NCBI GenBank assembly: GCA_026419835.1
Contig: JAOAKQ010000002.1
Location: 62,001-126,000, forward strand
DNA length: 64,000 nucleotides
DNA from: Sulfolobales archaeon
GTDB lineage: Archaea > Thermoproteota > Thermoprotei_A > Sulfolobales > NBVN01
Reading direction: 5' to 3'
The position numbers and the translations under genes were made by a program. Positions within the stretch are counted from its first letter, which is position 1. Each line of letters begins with the position of its first letter. Shown here piece by piece: positions 35,298 to 45,783 of this stretch. Under the pieces are notes generated by a model. The model saw only the letters and a list, made by a program, of their open reading frames with translations. It ran no database searches and was not told the DNA's origin.

Positions 35298-35918
35298 ATG
35301 AACGCAAGCGAGGTTACTGCGAAAATTCAGTGCTTCGGCGGTATTTGGGTGGGCGCTGAAGGTGTTAGACTACTTCTATACAGGCTGGAGCGTAGTTACG
35401 AAGTACCGCTAGCTCTTCCGCGGGCGGTGAACCGCTGTTCTAGAGTACCGAGGAGTGCTGAAGAACTGGTGGAGACCTACGAGTACGTAAGAAAGGCTCT
35501 AGATATCGGTAGGCTGAAGTCTATCTGCGATCTGGTCTACGTTGAAGTGCCTTGCGAATTACTTGAGCTATCGTACTTAGCTAGTAGTAGGAGAGTTAGG
35601 TGCCTTCCACTATCTCCGAAACCAGACGTAGTTAGATCTGTGGAGGTACTGCTGAAAGGTAGTGAAACTTCCCCGGTTGAGGTAGACGTTCTTCAGCACA
35701 GCATTCTCGCGAAGAGATCTAGGCAAATCGAGGTAGAGCTGTACACCGCGTGTCTCGTGGGTGAAGTACTGAGCCCAGATATAGTGGCAGTCGGTCTAGA
35801 CCTACGGAACTACGGTACCAGAGTGGTTACAGTTAGCGAGCTTAAGCAGACTTCAATGGCTGAAAAACCCAGGAGAAGGAAGTCGAGGAGGAAAAAGAAG
35901 AGGAAGTTAAAGAAGTAG
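35298..35918 (+). CDS. Hypothetical protein with highly basic C-terminal tail
   Basis: 206 aa; ends [18 protein letters not shown]. Confidence 0.5.
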   Translation: MNASEVTAKIQCFGGIWVGAEGVRLLLYRLERSYEVPLALPRAVNRCSRVPRSAEELVETYEYVRKALDIGRLKSICDLVYVEVPCELLELSYLASSRRVRCLPLSPKPDVVRSVEVLLKGSETSPVEVDVLQHSILAKRSRQIEVELYTACLVGEVLSPDIVAVGLDLRNYGTRVVTVSELKQTSMAEKPRRRKSRRKKKRKLKK

Positions 35919-36842
35919 AGCTAGTAGAGCTTTCTGCGTGTGCAGCCGGTTCTCGGCCTGGTCCCAGACTACGGAGGCCTGTCCGTCGATTACTTCGTTA
36001 ATCACCTCGTAACCGCGCTTAGCCGGGAGGCAGTGCATGAATATAGCGTCGGGCTTCGCCATGGACATCACCTCCCTAGTTACTCTGTAGGGAGATAGAT
36101 CTCTGATCCTCTTCTCAGCCTCGGCTTCCTGACCCATGCTCACCCAGACATCGGTGTAGACTACGTCAGCACCTCGAACAGCTTCCTCCACACTCCTCAC
36201 GACCTCTACCGCAGCACCGGTAGACCTAGCCCTCTCCTCAGCTATTCCCATAATTTTCGGCGAGGGGTCGTAGCCACTGGGCGTGGCTACGCTAATTCTA
36301 GCCCCCAGGGAAGCTGCCATTAGTATTAGTGAGTGCGCTACGTTATCAGCACCGTCCCCGAGGAAAGCTACCTTAACTCCAGCTACCCTCCCCTTCTTCT
36401 CCCATATCGTGAAGAAGTCCGCTAGCGCTTGAACCGGGTGCTCTAGGTCGCTCAGCGCGTTTATTACCGGTACCGAGGCGTGCTCCGCTAGCTCCACCAG
36501 GTCTCTGTGGCTGTACACTCTAGCTGCGATCCCGTCTACGTACCTACTCAGAGTTCTAGCTGTATCGGCGATCGTCTCACCCCTCCCGAGCTGCAGCTCG
36601 GTCCAGTTAGCGGTCACCGTGAAACCACCTAACTGCTTCATAGCTACTTCGAAGCTAACTCTAGTTCTAGTACTGGGTTTCTGGAAGATCAGCATCAGGG
36701 TCCTACCCCGCAGTACCGGAATGACTCTTTCACCACCGTAGGCTCTCAGCTTGAAGTCTCTAGATAGCTCTAAGACTCTCCACAGCTCACTAGGACTGAG
36801 GTCAGATACAGAGACGTAGTCCTTACCTCTAAGACCGAGCAT
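35907..36842 (-). CDS. argF: Ornithine carbamoyltransferase
   Basis: [34 protein letters not shown]. Confidence 0.95.
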   Translation of the reverse strand: MLGLRGKDYVSVSDLSPSELWRVLELSRDFKLRAYGGERVIPVLRGRTLMLIFQKPSTRTRVSFEVAMKQLGGFTVTANWTELQLGRGETIADTARTLSRYVDGIAARVYSHRDLVELAEHASVPVINALSDLEHPVQALADFFTIWEKKGRVAGVKVAFLGDGADNVAHSLILMAASLGARISVATPSGYDPSPKIMGIAEERARSTGAAVEVVRSVEEAVRGADVVYTDVWVSMGQEAEAEKRIRDLSPYRVTREVMSMAKPDAIFMHCLPAKRGYEVINEVIDGQASVVWDQAENRLHTQKALLALLL

Positions 36843-37036
36843 CTAGCCCCCCAGTACCGAGTTCGCACTCATTATTAAGCTCTTAGCTAGGGACCGCTAT
36901 CAGCGAATACGTTCCTTAAATATCCTTATTACAAAAACTACATTCAGCCAACGTTCGGGGTAGCTACTCGTACGCATTTATTAGCATAGCCCCATCGCTA
37001 TACAGCTACCGGTAATTTTCGTGGGCAGTCCCAAGC

Positions 37037-37453
37037 GTGTATTTATACATTGAAACGTTAGTATGTCGAGGCACATCTATGGATAAGAAACTCTGGAACG
37101 AAATTCAAAATTATGAGAATGTCCGTGCGTGCGTAAAATCAACTCTTCTACAGGGTATAGAAAGCATGTTTCCCGGACTTTACGGTTTTCTTAAAGTTAG
37201 ATCCCTAGTTACCTACGGTTCACCGCCTGAGGCAGTCAACGATCTTAGAGCGCTCGTTAAACTACTTAGTGAGACATTTAACAATAGGGAGCTTCTGGAA
37301 AGCACTGTAAGATACGTGCTATCGGGACTAACCAAGAGTCCGGGAGATGTAGCTAAGGCACTTCTAAGTGGAGACGAGGATAGGTTCTACATGACGCTAT
37401 CCGAACTAAACGATCCCGCGCTTTGGAAAAACTGCAGGAAACTTCTTAAGTAA
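37037..37453 (+). CDS. Hypothetical protein
   Basis: 138-aa ORF; conserved start unclear. Confidence 0.45.
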   Translation: MYLYIETLVCRGTSMDKKLWNEIQNYENVRACVKSTLLQGIESMFPGLYGFLKVRSLVTYGSPPEAVNDLRALVKLLSETFNNRELLESTVRYVLSGLTKSPGDVAKALLSGDEDRFYMTLSELNDPALWKNCRKLLK

Positions 37454-37635
37454 GCACCATTCATATCGTATCCTACACCGGGTTCTTCGCATACGCTAAA
37501 CTATGGGATGGGTAAGAGTAGGAGTTCGCACCGTGCCAACTTGCGCAAACACTCTAGGTATGTGCGCGAAGACCGCCTCCACAGCCGCGGGGTAGTAGCA
37601 AAACTTATTTACTTCGGAAACCCTGCTCTATCGGT

Positions 37636-37673
37636 AGCCGGGTCGTCTAGCGGCCAAGGATGCGGGGCTTTGG
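37636..37673 (+). tRNA. 5' half of tRNA-Gln(TTG), no 3' half nearby; candidate split tRNA
   Basis: AGCCGGGTCGTCTAGCGGCCAAGGATGCGGGGCTTTGG: acceptor 5' strand, D-arm pairs (GTCT/GGAT), anticodon 5' stem and loop CTTTGGA; no T-arm or CCCGGCT follows before the next gene. Confidence 0.6.
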
Positions 37674-37755
37674 ACCTCGGCCGCTGCCCCACTACCTACC
37701 TTTACAAACTTTCTCGGAGAGCTCCTTTAGTTAGCTGTGCATTGTTGGTGAGTAC

Positions 37756-37920
37756 CTAAGGGGCTATTCTCTCTACGATTTCGTGGTACGTATTTTTTCT
37801 ACAGAAAGGACACCAGTAGTATAGGTGCTTGAAGTCGCTTAAATGGTAGCTTATCTTAACTACCCTCTCTCTTCTACAAGACCCGCATCGAACCACCCAG
37901 CCACCCATACCTTCAGTCAC
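37756..37920 (-). CDS. Small zinc-ribbon protein (54 aa)
   Basis: VTEGMGGWVVRCGSCRRERVVKISYHLSDFKHLYYWCPFCRKNTYHEIVERIAP; two CxxC motifs; missed by ORF track. Confidence 0.6.
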   Translation of the reverse strand: MTEGMGGWVVRCGSCRRERVVKISYHLSDFKHLYYWCPFCRKNTYHEIVERIAP

Positions 37921-38007
37921 TCCAAGTTAGTAGCTAGGAATTAAATCAGTTAGCGCCTTCCGACCTATTTAAAATCTCGGTAATACCTGCAGTCTTGATG
38001 ATGCTGG

Positions 38008-39063
38008 ATGGGTGTAAACCTACGTGATATTATTCCCGATGGATGTATTCACGTAGTTAGCGATCTTAGAGAACTCGAGAGCAGGGTAGTAGCTATCGAT
38101 GCCTACAACGCGCTGTACCAGTTTCTAACCGCTATTAGGCAGCCCGATGGAACTCCGCTAATGGATAGCAGGGGGCGGGTCACCAGCCACCTCAGCGGGC
38201 TCTTCTACAGAACTATAAACCTGCTAGAATCAGGCATTAAACCCGTCTACGTCTTCGACGGAAAGCCTCCGGAGCTTAAAGCTCGGGAGATCTCCGAGAG
38301 AATGAGTACCAGGGAGGAGGCTAGAAGAAGGTACGAAGAAGCCATCGCTCAGGGAGATATAGAGGCGGCGAGAAAGTACGCGCAGATAGCTTCACATCTC
38401 ACCAGCGACATGGTGAAAGCATCTAAAGACCTACTGACAGCTATGGGCATACCGTGGGTTCAAGCACCGTCCGAAGGAGAAGCTCAGGCAGCCTACATGG
38501 CTATCTGGGGGGATGTTTGGGCGGTAGCTTCTCAAGACTACGACTCACTACTCTTCGGTTCTCCGAGACTCATTAGAAACCTGACTATAAGCGGTAGAAG
38601 GAAGCTACCGAGGAGAGAGGTTTACGTCGAGGTGAAGCCCGAGCTAATTGAGTTAGGCAGTCTCTTGAGGAGCTTGGGAATAAGTGGAGAGCAGCTAGTA
38701 GACATAGCTATACTGATAGGCACAGACTACAACCCAGAAGGTGTGAGGGGTGTTGGACCTAAGACAGCCTACCAGCTAGTTAAAACTCACGGTAGCTTAG
38801 AGAGAGTTCTAAAGCTCCTACCGGGAGCTAAGCTTCCGGTGCCACTGGACGAAATTAGAGCTGCTTTCAAGAACCCGCAGGTTACTCGAGAGTACGCTCT
38901 GGAGTGGAGGAACCCGGACTTTAGTAAAGTTAGAGAGATCCTAGTGGAAGAGTACGAGTTTTCGGAAGATAGAGTAAGAAACGCTCTCGATAGACTAAGT
39001 AAGGCCTCTAGAGAAGTCAAGCAGCCGGGGGTGGGTCTAGGTAAGTGGCTTAAGAAGCTGTAG
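38008..39063 (+). CDS. fen: Flap endonuclease FEN1/XPG
   Basis: VVAIDAYNALYQFL, YVFDGKPPELK, APSEGEAQAAYMA, IGTDYNPEGVRGVGPKTA. Confidence 0.95.
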   Translation: MGVNLRDIIPDGCIHVVSDLRELESRVVAIDAYNALYQFLTAIRQPDGTPLMDSRGRVTSHLSGLFYRTINLLESGIKPVYVFDGKPPELKAREISERMSTREEARRRYEEAIAQGDIEAARKYAQIASHLTSDMVKASKDLLTAMGIPWVQAPSEGEAQAAYMAIWGDVWAVASQDYDSLLFGSPRLIRNLTISGRRKLPRREVYVEVKPELIELGSLLRSLGISGEQLVDIAILIGTDYNPEGVRGVGPKTAYQLVKTHGSLERVLKLLPGAKLPVPLDEIRAAFKNPQVTREYALEWRNPDFSKVREILVEEYEFSEDRVRNALDRLSKASREVKQPGVGLGKWLKKL

Positions 39064-39208
39064 CACCGCGTGTAAGACCGCTGAATTCTCCTCGAGTACT
39101 CACCTAGCTACCTAACCCGGAAGCTAGTACTCAAGAGCTGAGCCGGTCTGCTAGGAGTAGAGCTTATGTAGAAGTGCTACGTATACACTGCAGGTGCCGT
39201 GGTGAACT

Positions 39209-39844
39209 ATGAAGATAGTGGTAGTTGGTGCAACGGACCTCACAGCTAGCTTAATTAGAGAAATAGTTGAGAGAGGTCACCAAGTAGCGGTATTTGATGA
39301 CGTTAAGGAAGGCGTAGAGAAACTTAAAGCTGAGCTAGATGTTACCGGAGCGGCTGTCGACCTTCTTAATTTCGATGAACTTGAGGAGTACGGCTTCTCA
39401 AGGGCTGACGTAGTAGTGCTAGCGCATCGAAACGACACAGTGAACGCCGTGCTCAGTATATACGCTAGGATCGTGAATATTCCGAGAGTTCTAGTTGTCT
39501 CTAGGAGTAAGAAAGTTGCTGAAGCCGTGCGAAAGCTCGGTCTAGCATCGACAGTTCTAGCTATTGAGAGCCTCGTGGAGAAGGCCATGGCATCAGCTTT
39601 CGCGGGCGTGGAAACTATTGAACTCCCGGGGGGTTACGTGGTAGCCGCTCTCGATAGTAAAACCATGAATCGGCTCGTAGGTATGTCGATAGCCGACTTC
39701 AGAGATAGGTGGAGGTTCACAGTTCTTAAAGTAGTAGATAGAGAGGGTGCTGTAAGAGAACCTACAGACGAATACGTAATTAAGGAAGGAGATATTGTGC
39801 TAGTACTAGCTGAAAAGTCTGGGATTAGAGAACTGCTGCTATAG
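39209..39844 (+). CDS. TrkA-type potassium channel NAD-binding/RCK protein
   Basis: MKIVVVGATDLTASLIREIVERGHQVAVFD; C-terminal TrkA-C-like DEYVIKEGDIVLVLAEKSGI. Confidence 0.85.
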   Translation: MKIVVVGATDLTASLIREIVERGHQVAVFDDVKEGVEKLKAELDVTGAAVDLLNFDELEEYGFSRADVVVLAHRNDTVNAVLSIYARIVNIPRVLVVSRSKKVAEAVRKLGLASTVLAIESLVEKAMASAFAGVETIELPGGYVVAALDSKTMNRLVGMSIADFRDRWRFTVLKVVDREGAVREPTDEYVIKEGDIVLVLAEKSGIRELLL

Positions 39845-39885
39845 TTTTTTACCGTGCTAAGCTCATAACGTATGGATGGTGGGAA

Positions 39886-40674
39886 TTGTCCGGTGAGCTA
39901 GCGGCTATGCTCAGTAGTTGGCTGCCAGTTCTATACTTAGTCATCTCTATAGCACTGGTCTACGCTGCTTACTACTTCGCTAGGGTTTCGCTGAGGAAGC
40001 TGAGATTGAGAGGTATTGTAAGTAGGAAGTTTGAAGAAACGGCTAAACTCGTAGTGCTGGCAGTCGCAGCTGCGATAGTAGTTCCAGCGGCTATCTCAGC
40101 TCTATTCCCCCACCCACTGGTTCCCGTTGTTTCTCTATCCGTCCTAGTTATTATTGCAGCACTAACACTCTTTTCAGTAATTGGATACGTATCTAACTCG
40201 CTATCTTACCTCATAGTCGCTCTAACGTCTACTATTAGAGATGGCGAGTACGTAAGGATCGTAGTCAATGGAAGAGAGTACGAGGGGAGAGCCATGCTGA
40301 TTGAGGGAAACTACCTAGTCCTTAGAACGGAGCCCGGGGTTTCAGTACTAGTACCGTACAGCCAGCTACTCAAGTCGGTTATAGTCAAGCTATCCCAGCT
40401 ACCGCTAACGCTGAGAATCAGAGTTGTGAAACCCGGAGGCAGCTTAGAAGAGATCGTGAAGAGAGTTTCCGATGCTATTAGAAAGTCTAAGCTAATCAAT
40501 AAGACCGAGATATCTGTGAAACCCGTTGAAGTTAGTGAGGACGAAGTAGTTCTGATGGTGGAAACAGAGGCCGTGAACCCGAAGAGTGCTAATAATTGTT
40601 TTGAGGACATAGCTAAGATTCTACTCAAGGAAATACCCTACAAGATCACTATCGAAGTCGTTAGTAGTCGGTGA
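39886..40674 (+). CDS. MscS-like mechanosensitive channel family protein
   Basis: N-terminal TM helices then beta-domain RDGEYVRIVVNGREYEGRAMLIEGNYLVLRTEPGVSVLVPYSQLL. Confidence 0.65.
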   Translation: MSGELAAMLSSWLPVLYLVISIALVYAAYYFARVSLRKLRLRGIVSRKFEETAKLVVLAVAAAIVVPAAISALFPHPLVPVVSLSVLVIIAALTLFSVIGYVSNSLSYLIVALTSTIRDGEYVRIVVNGREYEGRAMLIEGNYLVLRTEPGVSVLVPYSQLLKSVIVKLSQLPLTLRIRVVKPGGSLEEIVKRVSDAIRKSKLINKTEISVKPVEVSEDEVVLMVETEAVNPKSANNCFEDIAKILLKEIPYKITIEVVSSR

Positions 40675-40748
40675 GTGAGCTGGTGAGGTGAATGAGGTCC
40701 CGGCGCCAGTTCTGGAAGTCCATGGGCGTTTCGTGAGGATTCGTTTAG

Positions 40749-42686
40749 CTATATTCTCTCCACTATATCTAGCCCTAGGAGTTTGAAGGAGTTTTCTATA
40801 ACTACCTTAGCTCCGTAGACTAGTGCGAGTTTTAGATTTCTCAACTCTTCTCTGGGTTCAGCTAGAATTGGGTCGGCATCGTACCAGGAGTTGAATACTT
40901 CCGCCAGTCTATTCAAGTACGATATCAAGTCCTCCGGTGCTAGCTCCGCCACTACTTTTCTAAATACCTCGGGGAACCTAGCTATGAGTAGAGCGAGTTC
41001 TCTTCTCTTTCCTACGAGACCTTCACTATCTAGCTCCGAGAATTCCACCTCCCTACCATACCTACTCATAATACCGTTGGCTCTAGCTAGTGTGTACTGG
41101 AGGTATGTTGATGTGCCGGACTTAACCTCCACCGCCTGCTCTGGGTCGAAAACCAGCGTCTTTCTTGGGGAAACCGAGAGCATAGCGTACTTAAAAGCTG
41201 ACCTAGCTATCTTGAGAACTACGTCCTCAGCTAGGTTCACACCCCTTTTCACAGCTAGCTCGCGCACTCTAGCGGCCAGCTCGTCCAGTACTTCATCGAC
41301 CGTTACGTACCTAGCTCTCCTACCACTCATAGAGAGCCCCTTCACATTAACCATCTCGTAGGCGTAGTGTACTAGAGACGTAGCTTCCCTGACGTAGCCG
41401 AGAGCGTGGAGAGCTAGTCTTAGCTGAGCTTGCGGCAGCGTCTGTTCTATGGCTACCACGTTGTACACTCTATCGGCGGAGAACTCGGAGAACTTCTTTA
41501 TGGTGTAAGCTATGTCTCTAGTAGTGTAGAGAGTGGTTCCATCAGACCTAGCGAGTATTAGCGGGGGTATTTCGAGGTGTTCGGGAACTCCCAGGAGTTC
41601 CCTGAGCTCCGGACTCTCCGCTAGTTTCGCTAGGTCCAGTGCGGGTGCGTTCTTGTGTAGCATGTAGTACTCAGAACTCCTGGCCTTACTTAGTACCTCA
41701 CCTACTAGCCCGCTGCGCACTAGGTCGCTCTCGTAATCCCACTTATCGAAGAATACCCCCAGTTTTTCGAGTGTTTCCCGGATACCAGCTAGGACCCTGT
41801 TGACGACTTCCCTATGCGCATCGACCACCGACTTGTCTCCTAGTTCCAGTAGCTGCGTTAGGTTCCTCACCTCCCGCTCAGCATCTCTCGAAGGATCCAC
41901 GGACTTAAGCAGGGAGTCGACTAGGTCGGGCAGCTTAGATCTGATTCTGAAGAGCTCTCCTAGTAGAGCATCTATCTCTCTTCTAATCTCTCCGCTCTCA
42001 GCTTCGGAGGCCGTCTCGAGCTTCTTCTTAAGCTTAGCGATATCTACTATCGTAGATGTAGCTGCGTAGAGTAAGCCTAGGAAGTGGTCGTCTTTTAGAA
42101 ACTCCGGTCTTCTAGGTCTTCCGAGCTTTATGTATCCGTAGACTAGGTTAGCTACCTGAAGTCCTAGGTCGTTTACGTAGTACCTTCTCTCAACTAGGTC
42201 TCCCGAGAGTTCGTGGACTCTAGCAATGAAGTCCCCGAGCACAGCGTTCCTCCCGGAGCCTATGTGTAGTGGGTGAACGGGGTTGGCGGATACGAACTCT
42301 ACGACTACTCTAGCCGGTTTCTCCTTCTTAGTGATGCCGTACTCTCTGCCTAGCTTAGATAGAGCTGTAGCTAGTTTCTCCACTATGTAGCTGCTCCTAG
42401 CCCATACGTTTAGGTAGCTACTAACGCACTGAACTTTCTCAACGCACTCGCTCCCAGCTTCACCTACGAGTGAAGCTATATCACCGCAGTTCTCTACTAG
42501 CTCCTTCGATACTCTAGGAAGAGGCAGGGCGAGATCGCCAAACTCAGGTTTTGGAGGTTCTTGAAGCATGCCAGCAACTACTTCAGGGTCGATACTTACT
42601 TTCAGAGATGCCACAGCTCTAGCTATGGCTCTCCCAACGCACTTCTTAAGCTCAGCGTACGGTTCGCACACACTTAAATACCTCAA
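40749..42686 (-). CDS. argS: Arginyl-tRNA synthetase
   Basis: EFVSANPVHPLHIGSGRNAVLGD; VNVKGLSMSGRRARYVTVDEVLDE. Confidence 0.95.
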   Translation of the reverse strand: MRYLSVCEPYAELKKCVGRAIARAVASLKVSIDPEVVAGMLQEPPKPEFGDLALPLPRVSKELVENCGDIASLVGEAGSECVEKVQCVSSYLNVWARSSYIVEKLATALSKLGREYGITKKEKPARVVVEFVSANPVHPLHIGSGRNAVLGDFIARVHELSGDLVERRYYVNDLGLQVANLVYGYIKLGRPRRPEFLKDDHFLGLLYAATSTIVDIAKLKKKLETASEAESGEIRREIDALLGELFRIRSKLPDLVDSLLKSVDPSRDAEREVRNLTQLLELGDKSVVDAHREVVNRVLAGIRETLEKLGVFFDKWDYESDLVRSGLVGEVLSKARSSEYYMLHKNAPALDLAKLAESPELRELLGVPEHLEIPPLILARSDGTTLYTTRDIAYTIKKFSEFSADRVYNVVAIEQTLPQAQLRLALHALGYVREATSLVHYAYEMVNVKGLSMSGRRARYVTVDEVLDELAARVRELAVKRGVNLAEDVVLKIARSAFKYAMLSVSPRKTLVFDPEQAVEVKSGTSTYLQYTLARANGIMSRYGREVEFSELDSEGLVGKRRELALLIARFPEVFRKVVAELAPEDLISYLNRLAEVFNSWYDADPILAEPREELRNLKLALVYGAKVVIENSFKLLGLDIVERI

Positions 42687-42851
42687 AATCTACGGTGCTT
42701 TGAAACATAAAACTATCGGTGGAGAGCTGAGCCTACAGTACTCCACGCGCAGTACCACTAGAATGTGGACTCACGACTTCCGTAGTATCGCACGCCGCGG
42801 GCGCTCGCGCGTTCGAGAGAACTTATATCTCCAGCTCTTCGTATAGTACTG

Positions 42852-43466
42852 GTGGTATCTACGGCTACGCAGCAAGCGGCTGGAGCTATCGCGGCTTTCA
42901 GTAGGATGAGGGAAGGTATCTTACTGATACTAGCTGCCTGGGTTCTTCTAGGTGTGGGTTCTCTATCTCTAGTCGCAACAGTGCTGCTCTCCGTTTTCGG
43001 ACTTGAAAACGTGGGCTTCACTAGTGCCGCACCTGGAATAATCCTCCTAACTCTGGTCCTACTGGTAGTTGGTGCCATAGTAGGTATTGTAGGTTTCTAC
43101 TTTAAGTTCATTCCGGGAGTTAGCGAACTGGCCCGCACGGACCCTAGATTCAGTACTGCGCGTACTTTAATTAAAGTAGGGTACGTGTGGGGACTTATAC
43201 TAGTGATAGTGGGAACGCCTCTCCTCCTAGTTCTAGTAGGGTTATTCGTTCTAGCTATTGGATTCGTTCTCCTGCTGCTTGGCTATATAGGTATTATAGT
43301 ACTTAGCTTTAAGCTGAACGAAGCCTACCCAAACACTCTCTACATAGTAGCGGCCGTGCTGTTCATCGTGTCTATAGTCTTTCCACTCGCTGGGGTTGTA
43401 TCCTGGGTACTACTGTACGTAGCACTCGGCGATACCATCGGTAAGTTGAGAGCGCAAGTAACATAG
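42852..43466 (+). CDS. DUF996-like membrane protein
   Basis: Multi-TM hydrophobic protein with DUF996-like pattern. Confidence 0.55.
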   Translation: MVSTATQQAAGAIAAFSRMREGILLILAAWVLLGVGSLSLVATVLLSVFGLENVGFTSAAPGIILLTLVLLVVGAIVGIVGFYFKFIPGVSELARTDPRFSTARTLIKVGYVWGLILVIVGTPLLLVLVGLFVLAIGFVLLLLGYIGIIVLSFKLNEAYPNTLYIVAAVLFIVSIVFPLAGVVSWVLLYVALGDTIGKLRAQVT

Positions 43467-43624
43467 CTGAGGTTTTCGGTAGAGTAGTGGAACTCCCTGT
43501 CTCTAGCGCGTTTTGATGTTTGTCTCAGTAAACACTCTTCACTCTGCCTACATAGCACGAAAGCTGGGGAAAGTAAGCTAAAGGTACCTCTAGGAGAATC
43601 TGGTTGGTGAGGTAAGTAGGATAG

Positions 43625-45058
43625 TTAAACTATAGGTCTGCACCATTTCCCAGCACCGATCCACAGAGCGGATACTAAACCTCCGATTACGTTACCGAGA
43701 GATATTGAAAGCCAGAGCCCGCCGGTTCCCATACCTAGAACTAGGGATGTTAAGTAAGCGCAGAGTATTCTAAATCCCCACATTCGCAGCAGTGTTATTG
43801 CGGTAGGTACTAGAGTGTGTCCAGAACCTCTACCAATGGACAGACCTATAAAGAATATCGTTAAGAACGGAAGTGTTGGAAGAAAAATTCTGAGGAACTC
43901 CATAGACTCAGATAGAATGCTCGGGTCTGATGTAAATACTCTGGCCAAGTTTTCTCCCAGTAGAAGGAGAAGTGCTGATGTTGCGGCCGTCACTCCACTT
44001 AGTAGAGCCGAGATCTTCATAGCTGCGGACTTAGCCCTGGAGAAGTTTCCGGCACCGATATTTTGACCCACAATTACAGCGATAGGTGTAGTAGAACCTC
44101 TCACGAAAGCTTCAACGACATCCATAAAGAGGAACCCTATCGTGTACGAGGCTGTAGCAACAACTCCAAACGAATTCACAATTGAGTACTGAATCATTAT
44201 TCCGAAGCTATTTAGTGAGTGCCTGATAAACATAGGGCCCCCAGTCTTCACCGCTACATCAATCCACCTCCTCTCTATCTTCTTAGCGAATCTCAGCTCT
44301 ACACTAGAAAACCTCTTAGTGAATAAAGTAGCGAGTACCGCTAGCTTTACAGCTCTCGATACTACTGTAGCTAGAGCAGCTCCTACAGAACCTAGAGCTG
44401 GAACGACCCAGAAACCGACTATGAGTGCGGGGTCTAGGAGGAAGTTTAAGATAGCTGAAGCAATACCGGCGGCCGCCGGTATTCTCGTCTCGCCGATAGC
44501 ATTAAAAGCCGTTGAAAACGAAGTAGTGACACCATTTAGAAGTATGTCGAAAGCTATTACACTAGAGTAACCTACAGCTTCTTCTAGTAGCTCTAGAGGA
44601 GCTCTAACAACGTACTTAAGCATGTATTCATTCACTACCAAGTACACGAAGGTAAGAGCTGAACCCAGTAGAATGGAAATCGTTAGAAACTGGTTGAATG
44701 TTTTAGAAGCTTCTTCAAACCTCCCGCTCCCAATGTACTGAGACATCATAGCCAAGTTCGCGGCTCCTAGAGCTATAAAGATAGCTTCAAATAGCATGTA
44801 GGTAGGTCTAATAAGCCGTGGAACGGTGAATGAAGTCCCTCCCCAAATACTTAGCCAGTAGGCATCAACTAAGCCGTATGAGACGTTCACGAGTTCGAGA
44901 AGAATTAGAGGAGCTGCTAAGCGAAAAAGAACGGAGTAGAGAGACCCGTAGACTATGGACGAGCGGTACTTCTCAATACCTACATCCTCACTAGGCAATA
45001 CACCGCTCCCTAAGAAAACATAAACTCGTTCTAGGCAAAAAGCTCTCAGTATTCGCAC
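43625..45058 (-). CDS. MATE-family efflux transporter
   Basis: 12-TM, GLVDAYWLSIWGGTS..., VIVGQNIGAGNFSRAKSAAMK. Confidence 0.85.
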   Translation of the reverse strand: MRILRAFCLERVYVFLGSGVLPSEDVGIEKYRSSIVYGSLYSVLFRLAAPLILLELVNVSYGLVDAYWLSIWGGTSFTVPRLIRPTYMLFEAIFIALGAANLAMMSQYIGSGRFEEASKTFNQFLTISILLGSALTFVYLVVNEYMLKYVVRAPLELLEEAVGYSSVIAFDILLNGVTTSFSTAFNAIGETRIPAAAGIASAILNFLLDPALIVGFWVVPALGSVGAALATVVSRAVKLAVLATLFTKRFSSVELRFAKKIERRWIDVAVKTGGPMFIRHSLNSFGIMIQYSIVNSFGVVATASYTIGFLFMDVVEAFVRGSTTPIAVIVGQNIGAGNFSRAKSAAMKISALLSGVTAATSALLLLLGENLARVFTSDPSILSESMEFLRIFLPTLPFLTIFFIGLSIGRGSGHTLVPTAITLLRMWGFRILCAYLTSLVLGMGTGGLWLSISLGNVIGGLVSALWIGAGKWCRPIV

Positions 45059-45129
45059 TTGGAATATGCTTCACGCAATCTCATAGCTAGTTCTCCAGGA
45101 AGAGTGAGCCGTTGTTATCAAAAATTGAG

Positions 45130-45645
45130 TTATCCGAAGACTACACCAGCTACTAGCAAGAAACCCGGTATAAGTAAAGTCGCAAATGAGCAGATAAGAC
45201 ACCAGTACCTAGCTCCAACAGCATATACTGGTTTTCCCGTTAGAAGAGCTAGAACGAATAGTAGGTACACTAGAAACCACGCCCAGCAGAACGCTGAGAA
45301 TATAAAGAGACGGGCTATAGCAAAGTATATAGCGTATATTGCGTCAGCTATTCCGAGATAGAGAAGGAAGTATGCTAAAGTTTTAGAGTCTAGTCCTCTA
45401 ATATTCCACAATCCTGCCATGATGAATGTGATAGCGAAGATTATCACTAGCGTACCCGGAAGAGCGAGACCTAGAGCTACGTACGCGAATAGACCCATGA
45501 TGAACCCTACTACACCGGACCCTAGGATTACATAACCAGCGGCCTTGGCGTCAGCTTTTCCAAACAGAATCCAAGTGAACATGAAGAGCACTAGACCGTA
45601 GAAGATCATTGCTGTACCAACTGGTTCTAAAACTAGAGACGTCAT
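45130..45645 (-). CDS. AmiS/UreI-type transporter-like membrane protein
   Basis: 171 aa, six TM segments, resembles AmiS/UreI. Confidence 0.6.
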   Translation of the reverse strand: MTSLVLEPVGTAMIFYGLVLFMFTWILFGKADAKAAGYVILGSGVVGFIMGLFAYVALGLALPGTLVIIFAITFIMAGLWNIRGLDSKTLAYFLLYLGIADAIYAIYFAIARLFIFSAFCWAWFLVYLLFVLALLTGKPVYAVGARYWCLICSFATLLIPGFLLVAGVVFG

Positions 45646-45783
45646 ATCCTATCACGTACTATCTACTTATAAAGCTTATAAATTTACTACAGCTCTGCGC
45701 AAAGGCTGATCTCAACCGCAGCTAGAACTTACACGTGAAACATGTATTCAAGTGAAGTGTGAGTTAATCGTGAAACCGTAGAG

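Noticed and set aside
37454-37756. Permuted or long-intron tRNA-Gln
   Set aside because: Looked upstream and downstream for a T-arm (GGTTCRANTCC) and CCCGGCT acceptor strand; none found, so only the split/pseudogene explanations remain
37508-37759. ORF 37508..37759 (+)
   Set aside because: Contains the tRNA-Gln 5' half in frame and has no family-like features
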